From contig NC_018309.1 in the NCBI RefSeq assembly GCF_000234665.1, forward strand, positions 362,418-426,417: a stretch of 64,000 nt of DNA. The letters are read 5' to 3'. The DNA is from Leishmania mexicana MHOM/GT/2001/U1103. Its lineage: Eukaryota > Euglenozoa > Kinetoplastea > Trypanosomatida > Trypanosomatidae. The first letter of the stretch is position 1; every line of letters starts with the position of its first letter. The translations under genes and the position numbers were made by a program. The notes beneath the pieces were generated by a model. The model saw only the letters and a program-made list of their open reading frames with translations. It was not told where the DNA came from and searched no databases. Shown here in pieces: positions 1 to 10,993 of this stretch.

Positions 1-3000
1 GGCGGAGGGGACGGGGCCGGGCGCCCAAATGGTTCGCAGAGAAATTGGGGTTTGGGGACGGCGAACGCAACGTTTGCAGCCCTGGCGTCGGGAATTCCGT
101 GACGACGATGTTCTTTCCCAGATCCGGGAAGCACCCCAGACGCCCGTGGGGTTCTTGGCGGCGGCGGTCGCACACCCACGGTGCGGCTTTTTCAAGATCG
201 CCGACGCCGCTGGATGCGGGCGACGCCCACCGTGAAAAAAGGCCCGGCGAAGGTGTTGAAGCACATCTGGCACAGTAGAGTGTTTTCGGGGGGCTCAGAA
301 ACCCCGGGGGCCCGTTTCGGGGATGCCTCCGCGATGCTCTAAGCGGGATCCCCACGAGTGGCGTGGCAGCCTGGGGCGCGCGCCGGTGCGGCTACGGCTG
401 CGGACGCCGGGTTCGCAGGTGCAGGGAGGTGCTGGGCGTAGAAATCCGAACATGTTTTGCGCCTCGGCTAACACGCGGGCCATTGGGGCAGCCATGGCAC
501 AACCCCGTCCCAGCGGCACGGCGACGGGCCGCGGCCTGGCCAACCCCGCCGCCAGCTGCCGGCTGGTTGGCGCGGGCGGTCAAGAAAACAAAGCCCCCCT
601 GAAGTCCGCTGGGGTGGGGCGTCGGCGGCGGGGGTCGTGTGACCCGGTGGTTTGGGGCGGCGGAACTGGCCGACCCGCCGGGGCTTGGCAAGCCCCAACC
701 GCGGCGGACGAGACGGCGAAGCCACCGGAAGCGCAGCGGCCCCCACGCCCCATAAGCTTTAGGAACACGGGGGGAATGGGCTCTGACCAATGAGAACCTG
801 GTGTTACACACGAAAATCTTTTTGCACGCCGAGGCCCGGACGGAAGTGAGAAAGCTGGCGGCCCCGGCCAGCGCATTCCCCTGGAGGCAACGGCCCATTT
901 TTTTGAGTTCGTCGATAGAGCCGCGCTATTCGAGGTCTTTGCAAAGATGAACGGGAAAGAACGCTGCGCCTCGCGCTTTGTGAGGCGGGGGGCGCCACCA
1001 GACCCGCCGCAGAACTCCCCCCACAACCATCTTCGAGGCGGCACCGGGGCCCCGAAAGAGGGGGAAGGCCCGCAAAGACTTTCGCCACACGCCCGCGGAG
1101 GCGTTTTAGAGGAAAGGGGAAAAGGCCACCCCCCCTTCGACGGCGACGCACTTTTCCTAGCGACGGCGCGCCGGTTTTTTGGCTGCGATCACATTTTTCC
1201 CCATGTGCACGCGACGGTGCTCTAGAACAGCTTCCCCGCCACAGGCGGTTTCCAGATTGACGGTGCCACCCACCCAGAGCATGCGGTTGAACCCGCATAA
1301 CCTCGCCATGCGCGCTGGGTTTGGGGCGCTCTTCTCCTCGGTTGGGTCGCTAAAAAAAAGACCGCCCCGCACGCCCAGGCACGGGGGGCCCCCCGAGGGA
1401 AAAAAAACCAGGCGGGGGGTCGGCGGGCGCCAAACCCGCCACCGGTGGGGCGGGGGGCGCGGCGGGGCCAAAGCCTCCGCACGCCCGGGCCGCGGGGGAA
1501 AACCCCACCTAAGCGGGGCCGCCGGCCATGCCCCATTCCAGGAAGAAGCCAAGCTTGGCCCCACGCGTTGTGGGGACGCCCCATTCCCCAGCGCCCCTGA
1601 ACAGGCTTTCGAAAGCCACCCCAAATGCCGCGCTGGGGACGGAACCCCGGCCGCAACACAAGCAGCAACCCACCAGAATTAAAAAGAACTGTCCTGTGTC
1701 GACGGCAAAGCGGGGCGCCGCCGGGTCACAACACCACCAGGAAGACTGTTTAAAAGGGATTGGTGGCGGGGGCGCGCGGGGTCCCCCGTTGGCCGCCGCG
1801 GGCGCTGGTGGCGCGGCCGGGGGAGGGGGGGCGCTGTTGACGACAAACAAAACCCGGCTGCGCCCCCCCCCGCGCCGCCGCGTGGGGGTGCCCAGGGTGC
1901 GCGTTGGACGGCGCGCGCGTTTGAACCTTTCGAAATTGTGGCGCGGTTGCCGGGAAAGATGGCGTTCCCAGCCTTTTGAGGGACGCAAACTTCCCGGTCG
2001 GGGGGGGGCTAACGAAAAGCAGCAAAGCGGAGACCCATCAATGGACAACCTTGTGTTTAAAGCCGGCTGCGCACAGACGCAAATACGGCGCCAACACGCA
2101 GGAGACAAGGCCCCAAAGGAAGCCCCCACCCCAGCAGACCAGCCACGAGCCCACCCCTTACCGCCGCAGGGTTTTGATGGCGAGGGGGTGACCCGCCGTG
2201 CAAAAAAGGCGCGTGTGGTCGGCCACGGCCGCGCCCCCCCCCCTTGACGGGAAAGGGCGCGCGACACCACACGCGACAAAAGCCCCGGGGCTTGCTTCGG
2301 CGAGTGGGGGCCAGCCTTCAGGGGGCCCACCCCGGAGACGACGCCAACCCGAACGCGTCCCGCAATTATGCCCCCGGTAATCCTGCGCAGGTTTTTTTTC
2401 CAGCTTAACGAGCCGGTGGTGGGCAGGATGTTCGTGAGCCCCCCAGACCTTAGCACCGCGATGCCAATGTCAAAATTCCACACATCGGGCTCCTCACTTT
2501 AAAAGCCGGCATCATTCTATCGATCTGGTGGCCGGCGTTGCCCCCAAAGGGGGGAGGCGGGTTTCCAATTTCTTGGCGGCGTGCTTGGCGGGGGGCCTGC
2601 GGCCGAGCCGGGGTTCTTTCCCGAAACACCCGCCCCAGGTCCTCTGAAAAGAACAGGAAAGCGCGGCGGAGAGGAAGGAGGAAAAACCATGTGAAAGCAG
2701 GGCCTTCGGCGCGCCAACGCGGTCCCTTCGCGCGCGTCCACGGCGGCTTGTCGGCGCTGGCCTCGGGGGGGTGCGCTTGGCCGGTGCCTTTGGGGCCCCC
2801 CCGCCACCCGTTCCCAGGCGCGCCTTTTGAAGGCGCAGGGGTCCCCACGCCGCACAGCCGAACGGGTCGCCCCCCGGCAAAGGTTCCCAGGCCTGTGCGC
2901 GGGGATGTGGTTTTTCAAGGGGAAAGCGCCAGCGGCTTGCGGGACAGGCGGGGCACACAATCCGGAAGCGCTTTGCGCGTTGTGGGCCTGGGCCCCCCCG

Positions 3001-5900
3001 GAAAGAGTTATCCAAAATTCCGGGGTGGCTGGGCCCTTTGGGCAGGAAACATGCCGGGCGTTTGGCCTAGCACGGCGTTTAAGCACGACCCATTCGTGGC
3101 AGCAGTCTTGGGTGAAATCGCCCATCCCCGGCCACACACCCCGGTTTTTCGAAACGCCAGGCCGGTTCCCGGGCCCCGGCCCGCGCGCGCCCCCTTCCCG
3201 GGCCCGGGGTTTCCCCCTTGGCGCGCTCTGCCTGGGGTGCGCCCACCGCGCGCCCCCGGCCATAACGAGAACGGCGCCCCAGGGGCGGCCCGTTTTCCTT
3301 TTTAGCGCCGGGAAGAGTTTGTTTTATAGCTAGGAGGTTCGAAAGCGTGAGCGCGGGCCGGGGAGGTCCAAGCCCCAGCAACCACCCCCCAGCCACCGCG
3401 AAAAACCACGGGCACCCCCCCCGCCGCGTTTACCGGCGCCCGGAGATGCCAAAGAAAAAGCTTTGAAAAACAGACAAATAAAAATGGCGGCCCGCCCCTG
3501 GCAAAATGAGTTTTGACGGGCGCCCCACCATGGGGTCATCCCCGAGAGGGTTTGTTGCGGGATGGTTTTTTCTTTGGGCGGACCGCAAAAAATCCGCCTT
3601 TTTTTACCCCCGGCATCGCCACACCAAAAAAGCGGTATTAGGTTTGAAGGCGCCGCCTGTACCCGTGTGGGGTGGCGTGGTGGCGAAAAGGCAGGGGTAG
3701 CCCAGGCCCCCCGCGCACCCGGAAACCCACAATCCCGCGGCCGCCGCCATTCCCCACCCCCAAAACTCTGAGGGGGGCCATTGTTCCTCGTTCGTTTTCG
3801 GGTCTTCAATCACGAACCAAAGGAAACATAAACACCCGTTGGGCCTCAGGAAGCCTCCTTACCCACGCACAGAAAAAACTTGCACCGCCACGCCACCCCA
3901 AGCGGGAAGACTGTCCCCGGGCGGAAACAGGCCCCCACGCCTAAACCCCACCGGGGCCTCGAGGCGCAGGCAGGCCCCCGTAAAAACAAAGGCCCCGCGG
4001 AACAACCCAAGCGGCCACGCAAAGGGGCCGCAATCTTTTACAATGACACGTCTGGGGGGCCGGTTTTGGCTCCTGGGGTTTCGCGCCCGTGAACTCATGC
4101 GGTTTTCCTCGGCCGAACGCGCGGGAAGCAGCGAAAAAGTTCAATTTCTATCCACCAGACCAAAATACGCGACACGTTAAGTAACGCCCCTCCCCCCGAT
4201 TCGTCTTTCGGAGCGCGGCGTGTTGCTTTAAAAAAAGCGTAAAAGAGAATCGGACGCCAGACCCCAGCCTACCAAACATCCTCGGCTTTCAGAAAAAATA
4301 CCATGACGGCAAAAAGGTGGGGAAATACGAAAAAAAAAAGCCTGGCGAAAACAAACAGGGGGGGGCGCGAAAAGGCCCAAAAGAAAAGAACTCGCTGCCC
4401 CCCGGGTTTAAAACGGCTCGTGGCCTAAACATGGGGAAATTACAAATATGAGAGAAGAACCCCTTTGTCGAAAAAACCTTTCGCGGGGTTTTTAAAACAG
4501 ACAGGATAAAAACAGCGATCACCAACACCTTCGGAAACCAGGGGGCAAACCTCGAAAAAAAAAACACAAAGGGCGGGGGCGGTGGGTGTGGAAACGGCGC
4601 CCGGCCAACCGCGCGCACCCCCGCCCGTGGAAAGGCCCTGGGGGATGTCGGAGGCCGGTGGGCGCGGGCCCCCGGTGCGGTGCGGATTAGTAAATGCGCT
4701 GACCGCTTGCATGGCGTGCGGAAGCCGTCGCGTATGCCGGGGGGTTGGGAAACTGGCGGGTCCCGAGAAAACGCCCCCCTTTCCCATATGCCGTTTTATC
4801 GCGAAGTAAAAATACCGTCGGGGAAGGCAGGCTATCACACCCCTGTTGCTGCGTCGCTTCCCCCCGGTGCTGGTGGGCAAAAAACCAACTGCCCACGGGT
4901 CGGTGGCATACCCCGATGTTTTCCCTTTTCCTTTAAACCTCATTAGGGGCGCGAAAACGAAAGACACGGGATGCGGCCACGCGGGTTCTCTGTGGCGCTT
5001 TGGGCGCGCTGTCGCGAAAGCCGTGGGGCGCCGTTGGGGGCAAGCTGGGCCCTGTGTCCTGGGCGGCTTTGCTGCTGGCTGGTGGGCTTCCGGTTGTTCT
5101 CGAACGGTGGGGCGGGGCCTTTTCCCCACCCCTGCGGGCACGACCCGGGGGGGGGAAGTGGGCGCGCGTTTTAAAAAGACACCATCCCAACCCCCCTGGC
5201 CCTTGGACCCCCCCAGGCCAGGCGTTTGGTGCGGGGGCGGCTGGCTCTGCGGTGTGGGTGGGTGGGGTTTGGGTCCGGGTTCGACCCCTTTTTTGTGGTT
5301 TGACGAGGGGCAGGGATGGTGGACAAACGCGCTCGAATTTTCATAAGCGTGTGGGGTGGGAAGGGGGTGGGGTGGCGTGGGGCCGCCTCGGCCGCCAACA
5401 AGGACGCCTCTCCCCGATCAGGCGGCATCGTGGCGATCACGCCGCCGCAGGCACACACAGGGAAGGGGGTTTTCCGGCGTATTCTGTGTTCCTCGGGGCT
5501 GCGTTTAAGGGCTGACACGGGGGCGAGTGCAACAAGCACCAGCCGACAGCAAACACCATGAAGAGGGACGAGGGCGGCAGGGTTGAGGGGGTGCGAACCC
5601 GGGCGGCGCGCCGTGTTTTCATGAAGCCGCACAGGGTTGGTGTAGCGGGGCGTGCGCTGTTGTGCGGGCTTTTCTGGGGGTGGGATGGGTGATACTGGCG
5701 ATGCGAAAAGTAAAAGCGAACAAGGCGCACATTAAAAGTGCGGGTGGGGGGGGGGGCTTTTGGTTCGCTTGGTGGTGGGGGGCCTGGTGCGTGGGGTCAT
5801 GGAGGGCCGCTGGCTTGGCGGGCCGCGAAAGCGCGCGTCTGCGGCTGCCTTTCGCTTCGGGGTCAGGGCCGGGGTCGGGGGGGGCGTCCGCGTGTCTTGT
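1..5900. other. Anomalous GC-rich contig-end sequence, no recognisable gene
   Basis: This stretch has a different texture from the rest of the window. It is dense in short G, C and A homopolymers, lacks the (CA)n/(TG)n and CT-rich tracts typical of the other spacers, and carries overlapping open frames in many phases, none with a recognisable domain or a persistent coding phase. Normal-looking spacer resumes at about 5.9-6.1 kb. I infer low-quality or repeat-derived sequence at a contig end; degenerate subtelomere-like DNA is an alternative. One copy of a 178-bp repeat lies inside it, so it is not wholly random. No gene can be supported. Confidence 0.6.
5326..5503 (+). repeat. Dispersed 178-bp repeat, copy A
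   Basis: About 178 bases here recur in the same orientation at 7687-7863, with only a few substitutions and one small indel near the right end. Copy A lies in the anomalous contig-end sequence. The family is unknown; it contains no convincing ORF and both copies stop at about the same base. Confidence 0.85.
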
Positions 5901-6425
5901 GGCGGGGGGTTTTGTGGGCTCCGCGGGCTGGTCTTCGCTTTGGGCCGGCCGGCGGGGCCGTCGTCGTGAAGGGCGGCGGCGTCGAGGGTGGTGTCGGTGT
6001 GCGTGTGTGTGTTGAAGGGGGTGGGGTGGCAGGGGGACCGGGTTGGGCAAGTTCATGTCCCTTGTCTCCCTGTTTGTGTCCGCCTTCCGCATTGTTGGGC
6101 ATAGTCCTCGAAGGGCGGTTGTGGCGGTGCCCGCTGCCGGCCGCCTGCGCTACGAATGCCTCTGTCCTTTTTTCTTGTGTTCAGTACAGTCGCCCCATTC
6201 GTGGGCAGACACACGGAATGCCCGCTAGCGCTTCCGAGTAACCGAGCGTTGGCGTGCGCTGAGGGGTGGGGTCGCTGTAGGGGTATAAGAAAGGAGAGGG
6301 GAGTTCACCGGGGCGGATGCACACACAGAGACGTGCACAAGTACACCGCTGGGGCACCACACCTCTTCGCCTTCCTCGCCGCACATTATCTCCCACGGCC
6401 CGGCGCTGCTGGGGCCACGGCGCGC
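5901..6425. other. 3' flank of the sulfurtransferase gene
   Basis: Downstream (minus-strand) spacer of the MST gene. Its composition returns to normal for the window. It should hold the 3' UTR and polyadenylation site, but no specific signal can be defined because trypanosomatid polyadenylation has no fixed motif. Confidence 0.5.
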
Positions 6426-7538
6426 TTAGTTGGGCACTACCGGCACCTCGATCGTGACGACGCGGCCGCTCTTGAAGTACACAGTAGCTGCCTCGCCAGC
6501 GTGGAGGTGAGTTGCGGCGCTCTGCACCTCCGCGTCAGGTCTCTCGCAGGCCGCGCCGTCGACCTTCAGCGTCATGGTGTCGAGGTTTGCCTTTGGGTTG
6601 TCGCCAAGGTTAGGGGTCTGCATTAGGATGCACATGCCGTAGTCGTCGATGATGCTGCGCATTATGGGGAGGCGGAAGAGACCGCTATACTCGGACCAGG
6701 AGCCACAGTAGAGGTACGGATGGCCCAGGCCGAGGTGGTGCACCAGGGCGATATTGATGCAGGCAGTGACGCCGCTGCCGCAGGAGAAGACGAGGCTCGA
6801 CAGATCAGTCGCGTCACCCGCGCCTTGCACGACGGTCATGATGTTGTGGCGAATCTCCTCCTCACTGCGCAGCACCTTGCCGTCACCGCGTGTCACGAGG
6901 TGCGACGCGTAGGGGAGGTTACGCGCGCCTTCGATGTGGCCTGGCATCTTGTCTGCGGCGTACGGGCGTACCGTCGAGGCGAAGCGGTCGGCGGAGCGCG
7001 CGTCAGTGATGATCGCGTTAGGCGGGATCTCATCCACGAGGTAGTGATGCTGGAAGGCCGTCTTGTAGGGCCAGTGCGTTGCGGGAGCCGGCAGCGACGA
7101 GGGCTCGCCGGACTCCATCTCCAGCCCCGCAGCCTTGCAGGCCTGAAAGCCGCCGTTGATCACGTACGCCTCGGCGCCAAGAGAGTTCAGCATCCACCAC
7201 AGGCGGCATCCACCCATGGCGCCGCACTCGTCATCGTAGCAGAGCACCGGCAGCTCTCCCGCCATGCCGTTCGCCATGCACCAGCCGATAAACTCAGCAC
7301 AGGGCGGCAGCGGGTGCCGGGCGGTGCTGGTGAGCACCAACTTGGAGAGGTTTGTATCCACATCGGCACGGATGGCGCTCTTCACATGCTCCTTCGCGTA
7401 CTCGATGCTGCCGTGGTCCTTTATCTTCAAGCTGTACCGGCAGTCCACGATGCGGTATTCGGCAAGGTGGTCCTTTACCTCACTCGGGTCCAGGAACACC
7501 TTGCCCGGGTGTTTCGGCGCAGCAGCGGGAGCAGACAT
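6426..7538 (-). CDS. MST: 3-Mercaptopyruvate sulfurtransferase (rhodanese family)
   Basis: A 370-residue two-domain rhodanese-like enzyme that moves sulfur from 3-mercaptopyruvate to thiol or cyanide acceptors, giving pyruvate; it acts in cysteine metabolism and redox defence. The N-terminal inactive rhodanese domain covers roughly residues 15-140. The catalytic domain carries the loop CGSGVTAC, with the persulfide-forming cysteine at residue 253, the position I recall for the Leishmania major enzyme. About 75 residues follow the catalytic domain (from about 295), matching the extra C-terminal domain known in the Leishmania protein and absent from mammalian MST. The start ATG gives the expected N-terminus. 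A pyrimidine-rich tract abuts the ATG without an intervening AG, so the splice acceptor must lie further upstream. It is the last gene of the minus-strand block in the window. Confidence 0.95.
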   Translation of the reverse strand: MSAPAAAPKHPGKVFLDPSEVKDHLAEYRIVDCRYSLKIKDHGSIEYAKEHVKSAIRADVDTNLSKLVLTSTARHPLPPCAEFIGWCMANGMAGELPVLCYDDECGAMGGCRLWWMLNSLGAEAYVINGGFQACKAAGLEMESGEPSSLPAPATHWPYKTAFQHHYLVDEIPPNAIITDARSADRFASTVRPYAADKMPGHIEGARNLPYASHLVTRGDGKVLRSEEEIRHNIMTVVQGAGDATDLSSLVFSCGSGVTACINIALVHHLGLGHPYLYCGSWSEYSGLFRLPIMRSIIDDYGMCILMQTPNLGDNPKANLDTMTLKVDGAACERPDAEVQSAATHLHAGEAATVYFKSGRVVTIEVPVVPN

Positions 7539-8518
7539 GCCGAGACGGGGAGACGAGAGGGGGGGTTAGAGAGAGTGAGCTTTCGGTATCCTTACCTGGT
7601 CGACTATCTGCTCAGCCCCGTAGCGTGTAAGAAGGTGTGTAGGGGAGGGGGAGGGGGTTGTGGGGAGTGGCCGGCGATGGTGCGCCAACGCGCTCGAATT
7701 TTCATAAGCGTGTGGGGTGGGAAGGGGGTGGGGTGGCGTGGGGCCGCCTCGGCCGTCAACAAGGACGCCTCTCCCCGATCAGGCGGCATCGTGGCGATCA
7801 CGCCGCCGTAGGCACACACAGGGAAGGGGGTTTTCCGGCGTATTCTGTGTTCTTCGGGGTGCGGGGGATCGGGGGTTGGAGGACGAATTACAGAAACGGT
7901 AGAGCCATGGCTTGACGGGGAGGCTGCGCTGGGTCTCCGCAGGATGCGAGGTTCGTGTGCAACGCCGAGCATGTAGTCCCCTCCCCCCCTTTTGCCCCCT
8001 CGACGACCACCGCCACTGACAGCGGACAGGGCTCGCGGGGTTGACCAGTGGAGGGGTAAAGGCACACCCACCCACACACCCACCCAGACACACACGGTTC
8101 TTCACCACCGCTGCCAGTCGCACATCACAGCAGACGTGCAGAAACATTCAACAGAAAAGGGCTCACGCAGGGCGTAGTAGAGAGAGGAGCACCATCACAC
8201 ACACCAATTTCTCCGTGCCTGCGTGCGTGGGTGTGTGTGTGTGGTGGTGGTGGTGGGAGGAGGAGGGAGACCTCCCGGCTGCGACGGATCTTCTGGTTGC
8301 GGCGCATTCGTCTTGGTATGGTAAGACAGGCGAAACAGAGAGGAGGGGGGGGGAGGCAAGACGGACGACAGCGACGACGAACCGCGGATAGAAAAGGGCA
8401 CACGAGGCAGTCTGCGCAGCACAGTGGAAGGGGAGGAGAATACAAGGCCTGAGAAGAGTGGGGAGGGGGAGGGGGGAAGACACACACACACACACACGCG
8501 GACACACAGAGAGATGCA
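7539..8518. other. Intergenic spacer NDUFV1-MST
   Basis: About 1 kb with G/GA-rich (minus-strand pyrimidine-rich) stretches and short (CA)n tracts near 8483-8500. It holds copy B of the 178-bp repeat. No gene is seen. Confidence 0.7.
7687..7863 (+). repeat. Dispersed 178-bp repeat, copy B
   Basis: This is the second copy of the element at 5326-5503, same orientation, about 98% identical by eye. It lies in the spacer between the complex I 51-kDa gene and MST, antisense to the transcription unit. Flanking bases differ from those of copy A, which supports a discrete dispersed element. Confidence 0.85.
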
Positions 8519-8841
8519 CTAGTTCCAGTTGCGCACAATCTTGCCGTCCCAGTTGAGCCGATCACCCTTCTGCATTGTGTAGTAGCGGTGCGTTTTCCAG
8601 CGGCGCCACGGCGAGCCAGCCTTTCCCCAGTGCGGGTTTGCCTCCCAGAAGCGCTCGATGCGCTCCTCCATGAGGGGCCTGAAGTGACGGATGAGTCCCT
8701 GCACCGGCCACGCCGCCGCCGTCCCGAGCGCGCAGATGGAGCGGCCCTCCATCTGCTTGGACACGTCCCAGAGGGTGTAGATTTCCTCCTTCTTGGCGTT
8801 CCCGTTGACGAAGCGCTTCATCATCTTGTCCAGCCACGGGC

Positions 8842-8872
<31 letters not shown>

Positions 8873-9964
8873 CGATTCGTGCATGTAGAACTGCGACAGG
8901 CGTTCAATCGCGTTGATCACGTCGGTGGTCTTGTCCATGACGATCACCGCCGCCGTGCCAAGGCCGGTCTGCGCCTCCTTGAGCGCATCGTAGTCCATCA
9001 GGATGTCGTCGCAGATGTGCTTTGGGATAAGCGGGCACGAGGAGCCGCCGGGGATGACGCAGAGTAGGTTGTCCCAGCCGCCACGCACGCCGCCGGCGTG
9101 TCGCTCGATCAGTTCGCGCAAAGGCATGCTCATCTCCTCCTCCACGGTGCACGGGCGGTTCACGTGGCCAGAGATGCAATACAGCTTCGTGCCGGCGTTG
9201 CCTTTGCGGCCGAACTGCGCGAACCATTGCGGGCCACGGCGGATTATGGTCGGCGACACCGCCACCGTCTCGCAGTTCGTCACCGTCGTCGGGCACCCGT
9301 AGAGGCCGACGTTCGCCGGGAACGGCGGCTTCAGCCGAGGCTTGCCCTGGCCGCCCTCTAAGCTGGCGATCATCGCCGTCTCCTCACCGCAGATGTACGC
9401 GCCGGCGCCGCGGTAGGTGTAGAGGTCAAAGTCCCAGCCGCTGCCGCACGCGCTCTTGCCGAGGTAGCCCTTCGCGTACGCCTCGTGAATCGCCTTCTCG
9501 ACCGCGCGCCACTCGTTGTAGAACTCGCCTCGGATGTAGATGTAGCCGTAGCGGGCCCGCATTGCAAAGCCAGCCAACAGTGCACCTTCCACAACCTTGT
9601 GCGGCTCGTGGCGCATGATCTCGCGGTCCTTGCACGTGCCAGGCTCCGACTCATCGCAGTTCACCACAATGTAGCTCGGGCGGTCATCCTGCTTCTTCTT
9701 GGGCATGAAGGACCACTTCAGCCCGGACGGGAAGCCGGCACCGCCACGGCCACGAAGGCCGCTCGCCTTGATCTCGTTGATCACCCAGTCATGGCCTTTG
9801 AGGAGGATGTCCTTGGTGCGGTACCAGTCACCACGCCGCTCCGCCGCGTCGATGCCCGTGCCGAAGTCGTTGTACAGGTTTGTAAAGATACGGTCCTGGT
9901 CCTTCAGGCAGCCGTGCACGCGTTCCAGGAGCGCCGCCGATGAGCGGAGCCACCCCTGACGCAT
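8519..9964 (-). CDS. NDUFV1: NADH:ubiquinone oxidoreductase 51-kDa flavoprotein subunit (complex I, NDUFV1/NuoF)
   Basis: A 481-residue match over nearly full length to the complex I subunit that binds NADH and FMN and carries Fe-S cluster N3, in the mitochondrial matrix arm. The NADH/FMN-binding glycine-rich segment [13 protein letters not shown] is at residues 69-81. A second conserved block, YICGEETA, is at 190-197. The 4Fe-4S ligands are Cys365, Cys368 and Cys371 (ESCGQCTPC) and Cys411 (ICALG). The short basic N-terminus fits a mitochondrial presequence. All key residues are present, so the gene looks functional. The presence of complex I in trypanosomatids has been debated, but this subunit is conserved in them. 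Confidence 0.97.
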
Positions 9965-10723
9965 CCTGTCCCGTTCGCGGTGGTGGCACCGCAGGCGCAG
10001 CAGCTATGAAAAGCAGTGGCAAAATTGTGCGCTTCGCCCTCCGTACAGGCGACGCTGCGACACGCTCATACAACACGCTATATATAAATAAATATAGAAA
10101 AGTAGACTCCGACTACGACGACGACTGTTAGTGCTATCGCTACTACTCCGCCGATGGAATGGCGGTCCCTACACAGCTATCAACGAGAGCCGCCTGGCCC
10201 CTGCTCCTCCTTGTGTGCGTGTGCGTGTGCGTGTGCGTGCGTGTGTGTTGAATGTGCTGTACGTGTTTTCTCTCCCTTCGTGCCTCCCTTCTTCCTCGTA
10301 GCGGGACAGCGGCGAGTGGTGTCCCGTGTAGGGCGGACTGAGTGGACGCACTCGAGGGTGTTTTGCTAACGTGTGGGCTACAAAGTCCGGTGGAGCGTCT
10401 GGAGAGATGCCACTCTACGCAGTCAGAGACAAGGGGGTTGGGCGGGAAGAGAAACAGCCAACCGGACGGGTGGAGGACGAAGAGGGAGGGCGAGCATTCG
10501 AAAGGGGTCGGGGTTGGGCAGAGAAGCACATGTGCTTGTCGGCAGCATCTGGTGCTCGTCCGGCGCCACGTGCTGCACCCTCGCACGCACGCAGGCTTGT
10601 GAGGCGATATGTCTTTGTCTTTCATCGTTTCTCCTTCTTGTGTTTTGTGAGAGAGCAAGCGGTGGGTGTGGGTGGACTGCCCGCGCTTACATGGTGAAAG
10701 GGGGGGGGCGGGGGCGGGGGTTA
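9965..10723. other. Intergenic spacer Cx9C gene-NDUFV1
   Basis: Ordinary trypanosomatid spacer with a (TG)n-like tract at about 10215-10250. No gene is seen. Confidence 0.6.
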
Positions 10724-10993
10724 CTACTCCGCCTCCTTGCGCTGCGTCAGCTCTGTTCGTGTGAGCTCATGCGACTGGCAGAGGTGGAAGGCCTCGGTGA
10801 GACTGACGCAGTCCGGTGCCCAAAAGCCCTGGTCACTGATGCAGCGCTGTGCCTGGGCTCTGAGGGGGATGCACTTCTCAATTTCCTTTTGGGCTGCCAC
10901 CTTCTTCTTGAAAGACTCCGGCACCTCGTCCCACTCCATCTGACGCCCATTGCCGACGGCGTACGTCTGGCCGCCGCCCTTGATGACAACCAT
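10724..10993 (-). CDS. Small twin-Cx9C (CHCH-type) protein, probably mitochondrial intermembrane space
   Basis: An 89-residue protein with four cysteines in exact twin Cx9C spacing: Cys41-x9-Cys51 and Cys62-x9-Cys72, with ten residues between the two hairpin arms. In the known families (COX17, CMC, NDUFA8/NDUFS5-like and others) this pattern forms a disulfide-bonded helical hairpin imported by Mia40/Erv1 and serving in respiratory-complex assembly or structure. The specific family is not clear. It sits next to a complex I subunit gene, but trypanosomatid polycistrons do not group genes by function, so this is weak evidence. The ATG follows a pyrimidine-rich tract and CAG with only one base between AG and ATG, implying a very short genomic 5' UTR. 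Confidence 0.85.
   Translation of the reverse strand: MVVIKGGGQTYAVGNGRQMEWDEVPESFKKKVAAQKEIEKCIPLRAQAQRCISDQGFWAPDCVSLTEAFHLCQSHELTRTELTQRKEAE

Noticed and set aside
1509..2483. 324-codon minus-strand frame in the left contig-end sequence
   Set aside because: Overlaps equally long frames on both strands, low complexity, no domain, in sequence of doubtful quality.
6720..7811. 363-codon plus-strand frame over the MST gene
   Set aside because: Antisense shadow of a clear enzyme gene; no domain and it runs into spacer and the 178-bp repeat.
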